Assembly (NCBI GenBank): GCA_903909925.1
Contig: CAIVXR010000224.1
Coordinates: forward strand, 1-45,046
Direction: 5' to 3'
Source of the DNA: an uncultured beta proteobacterium
GTDB lineage: Bacteria > Pseudomonadota > Gammaproteobacteria > Burkholderiales > Burkholderiaceae
Length of the DNA stretch: 45,046 bases
Shown piece by piece: positions 40,808 to 45,046 of the stretch (positions are counted from its first letter, which is position 1; each line of letters opens with the position of its first letter). Position numbers and translations under genes: made by a program. A model generated the notes under the pieces. The model searched no databases and had not been told where the DNA came from. It saw only the letters and a program-made list of their open reading frames with translations.

Positions 40808-42616
40808 ATGTCTGAGATGGCAAAAAAGGCCCGTGCGGCCATGAAGGCGAAAGCCAAAAGCATAACCACTGATCCACACCAGAAAGTTGATTCCTCAACT
40901 TGGACACCCCCTGAGCCTTTGGAGACAACGGCTAAAACTGGGATGCGTCCTGTCAGCCGCCGTGCCTACAAGAAGGGCGGCAAGGTTGAAGGTGCTAATG
41001 CTAAGGCTAACATGGGCAAAAAGGCTCGTGCCTCTGGCGGCCAAACCATGGCTAATGATTGGATCAATCGTAATGCCAAAGAAGCCAATGAGCTTCGCCC
41101 TGGCATCAAGCACGTTGGCGGCATGAAGAAGGGTGGCCGAGCTGCCCATGCAACAAAAGGCTTTGTCCCACCCAAGAACCCGCCTCTTCCTCCCGTTCGC
41201 CCAAAGGATCTAGACGATGGTCCTGTTGATGCCAATATGCTCAACAAGCTGACCACACCTGAGTACCGCAATGCTTTGGAAAACAAATCACCTCAGCCTA
41301 CCGATCTGTATGATGCCGATCAGGTAAAAGCTTTGGAGCGTGGCACTAACAAGCGCGGTGGCCGCACAGGAAAGGTCCGTGGAGGCGAACTTAATTATGC
41401 GCAAAAACGATTACTTACAGGTAGCGACAAATCTAAAAAACGATTGGAACGCATTTTTAGGGCAAGCGATTACGCAACAAAAAATGCCACTAATGACATG
41501 TATCCAGGTGGATGGAAAAACCCTAAATACCGGGATCCAGTTTCAAACTTTCTAGATACTTCCAAATTTGATGATATTGCTTCCCAGACCGACCAAGCCC
41601 GCAAAAACTATAAAACTGATTCAGCAACGGTGGACCCGACATTTAAAGATTGGTCCGGCAAAATGAAGGACGAGATGGGGGCAAAAAAAGGTGGCCGTAT
41701 TAGACGCATGGATGGCGGCATGATGCCTCCTCCCGGCATGGCTCAACCCATGGACCCTCGCCTTGGGATTGTAAAACCAAAGGCCATGAATTTCACCAAT
41801 AACCCTGTTGTTCCCGGCCAGAAAAAAGGCGGCAAAGTCGAGAAGCATGAGGATGTGAAGGAAGACAAAGCCCTCATCCGCAAGATGGTAAAGCCTTCTG
41901 CCCGCACAGGCAAATTGGGCGGCGGTTTGTTGTCCGATCCAGCTTTCATGCAAGGTATGACTGCAATGCGCGCACATGCAGCTAACCGAAAAGATGGCGG
42001 TGACGCTGAGAAAAAGGAAAAAAAGTCAGAGAAGCGTGAGAAACGCGCTAATGGCGGCGGCATCTTCTCTGGACCTAGTTATCCTGGCAAGGTTCCTGGC
42101 GTAACTGGTGGTCGCATTGCCCGTGCTTCTGGCGGCAAGACAAAAGGCAAGACCGACATTAACATCATCATCAATGGTGGCGGCAAAGATCAGGGGCAAA
42201 TGGGCGGTATGCCTGGTATGCCTCGTCCGATTGGTATGGCTGGCGGTATGCCTCCGCCTCCACCTCCCGGACCAATGCCTCCTCCCGGCATGATGGCTGG
42301 CGCACCTCCTATGCCTCCAATGCCCGCTGGTGGTCCTCCCGGCTTGCCTCCGGGCATGATGCCTCCAGGTATGCCTCCAAGTGGACCTCCATTGCAGCGT
42401 AAGTCAGGTGGCCGCGCTTACCATTCAGCTAAAGACATGGATGCAGGTGCTGCTTCTGGCGAAGGGCGTTTGGAAAAGACAGAAATTGCCAAGTTCCAGC
42501 GCAACAAACGCAAGGCTGGTGGCCGCACGTATCGGTCCTACAAAGACATGGATGCCGGCGCTGCATCAGGCCTCGGTCGATTAGAAAAGACTGAGATAGC
42601 TGCACACAAAGGATAA
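40808..42616 (+). CDS. 606-aa basic late protein with many GGR/GGK motifs and duplicated C-terminal module
   Basis: Repeated KKGGR/KRGGR/KSGGR; duplicated GGRxYxSxKDMDAGAASGxGRLEKTEIA; Pro/Met/Gly-rich segment. Confidence 0.7.
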   Translation: MSEMAKKARAAMKAKAKSITTDPHQKVDSSTWTPPEPLETTAKTGMRPVSRRAYKKGGKVEGANAKANMGKKARASGGQTMANDWINRNAKEANELRPGIKHVGGMKKGGRAAHATKGFVPPKNPPLPPVRPKDLDDGPVDANMLNKLTTPEYRNALENKSPQPTDLYDADQVKALERGTNKRGGRTGKVRGGELNYAQKRLLTGSDKSKKRLERIFRASDYATKNATNDMYPGGWKNPKYRDPVSNFLDTSKFDDIASQTDQARKNYKTDSATVDPTFKDWSGKMKDEMGAKKGGRIRRMDGGMMPPPGMAQPMDPRLGIVKPKAMNFTNNPVVPGQKKGGKVEKHEDVKEDKALIRKMVKPSARTGKLGGGLLSDPAFMQGMTAMRAHAANRKDGGDAEKKEKKSEKREKRANGGGIFSGPSYPGKVPGVTGGRIARASGGKTKGKTDINIIINGGGKDQGQMGGMPGMPRPIGMAGGMPPPPPPGPMPPPGMMAGAPPMPPMPAGGPPGLPPGMMPPGMPPSGPPLQRKSGGRAYHSAKDMDAGAASGEGRLEKTEIAKFQRNKRKAGGRTYRSYKDMDAGAASGLGRLEKTEIAAHKG

Positions 42617-42715
42617 CTTACGGAAGTTGCTCATCCGTAAGCTAGGGGTGGGAATGTGGTCCCCCTGCATTTCCACCCCGTTACTAATTGGGGGATAGCG
42701 TCTAAGGGGGACGGT

Positions 42716-42928
42716 ATGTTGACGCACCAAGCATTTTACGATGCAGAGCTTAGAAAGCTTATTTCTGATGAAATCGAGAGACGGAAAAACAACCTCGTGG
42801 CCGGACATCAGGCTAAGGGGTTTGATTTTCCTATGTTCAAACACCATGTTGGTATTATCGAAGGACTTCAGGTAGCCCTAGGGCTATGTGACGAGGCCGA
42901 AAAGAAGGTCAACCAAACGTACAGATAA
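42716..42928 (+). CDS. hypothetical small phage protein
   Basis: MLTHQAFYDAELRKLISDEIERRKNNLVAGHQAKGFDFPMFKHHVGIIEGLQVALGLCDEAEKKV; precedes the GroES-like gene. Confidence 0.65.
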   Translation: MLTHQAFYDAELRKLISDEIERRKNNLVAGHQAKGFDFPMFKHHVGIIEGLQVALGLCDEAEKKVNQTYR

Positions 42929-42938
42929 GGGGGATATA

Positions 42939-43331
42939 ATGCCGTATATGCGAATGACACATGATGTAGATCCAGCAAAAAAGCTAGTTGAAGAACTGGG
43001 TGATATATCTGAAATTGAAATCTTTAATAATCACATTCTGGTGGCAGTGTATCTAAGGCCAGAAAAGACCCAATCAGGCATTTTCATGCCGGATAAGCAT
43101 CGAGAAGAAGATAAGTACCAGTCAAAAGTAGGTCTTGTTGTCAAGAAAGGCCCATCTGCCTTTGTTGATGCCGGAGAAAACTGGTTTAAGGACGTAAATA
43201 TAAGTCTTAATGATTGGATCATGTACCGCGCTACAGATGGGTGGAGCATTACGGTTAATAATGTCTTGTGCCGTGTGTTGGAAGATACGTCTGTAAAGGG
43301 CCGTATCCCGCACCCAGATTCCGTTTGGTAA
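42939..43331 (+). CDS. GroES-like co-chaperonin-fold phage protein
   Basis: HILVAVYLRPEKTQSGIFMPDKHREEDKYQSKVGLVVKKGPSAFVDAGENWFKDVNISLNDWIMYRATDGWSITVNNVLCRVLED. Confidence 0.7.
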   Translation: MPYMRMTHDVDPAKKLVEELGDISEIEIFNNHILVAVYLRPEKTQSGIFMPDKHREEDKYQSKVGLVVKKGPSAFVDAGENWFKDVNISLNDWIMYRATDGWSITVNNVLCRVLEDTSVKGRIPHPDSVW

Positions 43332-43341
43332 GGAGAACACA

Positions 43342-44256
43342 ATGTCTGGAATAGATGGCGATATTGAAATTGAAATTGAAAATACTCCAACAAAGCCTGA
43401 TGAAATTAAGGTTGTTCATGCTGAAGATCTTTCTGTTGCTGTTGAAAGTGATGACAGTGAAGGGGAAACTGATGTAGAAAAAGCCCTTAAAAAAATGGAC
43501 AAAAAGCTAAAACGCGAGCGTAAGGCTCGTGAAGAAGCTGAAAAATATGCCCAATATGTTGCTCAACAGGCAAATCAGGCATTTGCGGAAGTGGGGGACA
43601 CCCAGCTTCATTTAGTTTCCAATGCTTTAGACACAGTAAAACAGGAAAATAACATCCTAAAAGCCCATTTGGCTGATGCTACAGCGTCTGGTGACTATGC
43701 CCGTATGGCAGAAATTCAAGAAGCCATGAGCATGAACGCTGTTAAGCTCAATCAACTTGAGCAAGGCAAGCGGGAAATGGAGTCCCGGCCTAAGCAGCAG
43801 AACTATGTGCCGCCACCACCATCCCGTCCGAAGTCAGCTGATCCTTTAGATGATATTATTGCAGCTGTAACCCCAGCTTCTGCCAAGTGGCTGGAGAGAA
43901 ACCGCGATAATATTAAAGACCAGAATGACATTAACGACATGTTTAACGCCCATAATTCGGCTGTTAACCGTGGAATTAAGCCGGACACGGAAGCCTATTT
44001 CCGATTTGTTGAAAATCGGCTTGGGATTACCGGATATGAAGGAGAATCTTCAGTGCCATCAACCCCAACACCGCAAAAGAAGTCTGCGCCACCCTCTGCA
44101 CCTGTTACCCGCAGTGGAAATGGTACAGGAACGCGGCCTAATGTTGTCCGTTTATCCAGCGATGAGCGGGAAATAGCCTCCACGATGGGGATGACTGAAC
44201 AAGAATACGCTCTTAACAAGTTTGCTTTGCAAAAAGCAGGCAAATTACCAAATTGA
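43342..44256 (+). CDS. scaffold-like head assembly protein
   Basis: 304 aa, acidic N-terminus, long charged coiled coil, Pro-rich segment, position before the likely capsid gene. Confidence 0.6.
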   Translation: MSGIDGDIEIEIENTPTKPDEIKVVHAEDLSVAVESDDSEGETDVEKALKKMDKKLKRERKAREEAEKYAQYVAQQANQAFAEVGDTQLHLVSNALDTVKQENNILKAHLADATASGDYARMAEIQEAMSMNAVKLNQLEQGKREMESRPKQQNYVPPPPSRPKSADPLDDIIAAVTPASAKWLERNRDNIKDQNDINDMFNAHNSAVNRGIKPDTEAYFRFVENRLGITGYEGESSVPSTPTPQKKSAPPSAPVTRSGNGTGTRPNVVRLSSDEREIASTMGMTEQEYALNKFALQKAGKLPN

Positions 44257-44266
44257 GGAGGCTTAA

Positions 44267-44869
44267 ATGGCTGAAGTAAAAGCAGGTGCGCGCCGTAGAG
44301 GGCGTCCAGTCCGTACACTGGCGGCAAAAGGCCCTGAAATAGTAGAGATTGCAGTTGAACCTGTGTCAGAGCGTCCTTCTATGCGGGCTAAAATGAGAGA
44401 AGATGACCCAAGAGCTGCCGCAACACGCCGTGCAGCCGAAATTATGGGCAATCTAGGCAATCTAGACACTGGATCTGATGAATTTTACGTAGATCCAAAC
44501 AGCGTCCCCGATGGTTGGACATATGAATGGAAGCGCAAAACTGTGATGGGTCAGGAAGATCCTGCCTATCAGGTTTCGCTTGCAAGAACTGGCTGGGAAC
44601 CTGTTCCGACCAAGGCTCACCCTGAGATGATGCCCGGAAATGGTAATCATCCGATCATTGAGCGTAAGGGTCAGATCCTGATGATGCGTCCTCAGGAAAT
44701 TACGGATCAGGTACGTTATATTGATTCGCAACGGGCTAAGGGGCAGGTTCAAGTTAAGATTGAGCAGCTTGCCGGAACACCAGAAGGTGGCTTGGGGCAT
44801 CGAAATCACCCTAGCGTTAAGCCAAAAATCAGTAAATCATACGAAGCTATCCCTGTTCCAAAAGATTAA
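44267..44869 (+). CDS. hypothetical late structural protein
   Basis: 200 aa; RRRGRPVRTLAAKGPEIVEIAVEPVSERPSMRAKMREDDPRAAATRRAAEI...; immediately upstream of the window-end leader. Confidence 0.65.
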   Translation: MAEVKAGARRRGRPVRTLAAKGPEIVEIAVEPVSERPSMRAKMREDDPRAAATRRAAEIMGNLGNLDTGSDEFYVDPNSVPDGWTYEWKRKTVMGQEDPAYQVSLARTGWEPVPTKAHPEMMPGNGNHPIIERKGQILMMRPQEITDQVRYIDSQRAKGQVQVKIEQLAGTPEGGLGHRNHPSVKPKISKSYEAIPVPKD

Positions 44870-44892
44870 ATGGAATAAATAGAGTTAGTTGA

Positions 44893-44917
44893 GGGGTCGC
44901 TTATAGGCGGCCCCTTT
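44893..44917 (+). terminator. hairpin, possible weak terminator or attenuator
   Basis: GGGGTCGC-TTATAG-GCGGCCCC-TTT. Confidence 0.5.
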
Positions 44918-44965
44918 ACATTTGAAATTTAATTGTAGATATTTGTTGCGGACCCGTATGGGGCT

Positions 44966-45020
44966 GCCTCCCCCGGCGTGGAGGCTCAAACTTCCTGTTC
45001 CTAGCTACCCCGGCGTGTAG
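44966..45020 (+). promoter_or_regulatory. two leader hairpins with identical 8-nt loop CCCGGCGT
   Basis: GCCTCC-CCCGGCGT-GGAGGC (44966-44985) and CTAC-CCCGGCGT-GTAG (45005-45020). Confidence 0.65.
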
Positions 45021-45036
45021 TGATGGGACTTCTTGT

Positions 45037-45046
45037 AAAAAGGAGA
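45037..45046 (+). promoter_or_regulatory. Shine-Dalgarno of a gene starting just beyond the window
   Basis: Sequence ends with taaaaaggaga. Confidence 0.6.

Noticed and set aside
1-45046. tRNA genes and an integrase
   Set aside because: No convincing tRNA cloverleaf with T-arm consensus and no integrase or recombinase ORF; lysogeny cannot be judged from this window.

Overview
The window reads as about 45 kb of a tailed, probably podovirus-like phage or prophage. The host is probably an alphaproteobacterium (inference). The layout from left to right is as follows. (1) A rightward lysis and virion block at 1-14117: GH24 endolysin C-terminus, overlapping spanin pair, adaptor, nozzle/stabilisation-like protein, collagen-like protein, GNAT, an 1828-aa multidomain virion protein, an 896-aa ejection-like protein and a tail fibre. 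(2) A leftward block of tightly overlapping small genes at 14101-22929: GT32-type glycosyltransferase, DUF551-like proteins, coiled-coil micro-gene repeats, a Tat-signal protein, DUF6378-like, HNH, an SSB-tail protein, YqaJ exonuclease and ERF annealase. (3) A divergent control region near 22.96-23.03 kb, followed by rightward replication genes: Cro/YdaS-like, RusA, DNA methyltransferase, DnaD-like, SF2 helicase and primase. Two DNA repeat arrays flank the helicase-primase pair. (4) A self-contained, terminator-flanked unit at 28.1-30.7 kb encoding a Cys-rich unknown protein and an M20/M42-like metallopeptidase. (5) Packaging and head genes: small terminase, orphan DnaA domain IV, lytic transglycosylase, large terminase, portal, GGR-motif proteins, GroES-like and scaffold-like. 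The window stops at the ribosome-binding site of what is probably the major capsid gene. The strongest unexplained signals are: a very dense cluster of GANTC sites confined to the 28.2-30.6 kb unit; a perfect 14-bp parS core palindrome (GTTTCACGTGAAAC) at the start of the transglycosylase gene; tandem hairpins with identical loops in the probable capsid-gene leader; an 18-bp iteron array; a GGR/KAL short motif shared by at least six late proteins; and a micro-gene array whose conserved C-termini encode the next gene's Shine-Dalgarno. All calls come from reading the sequence, with no database search.
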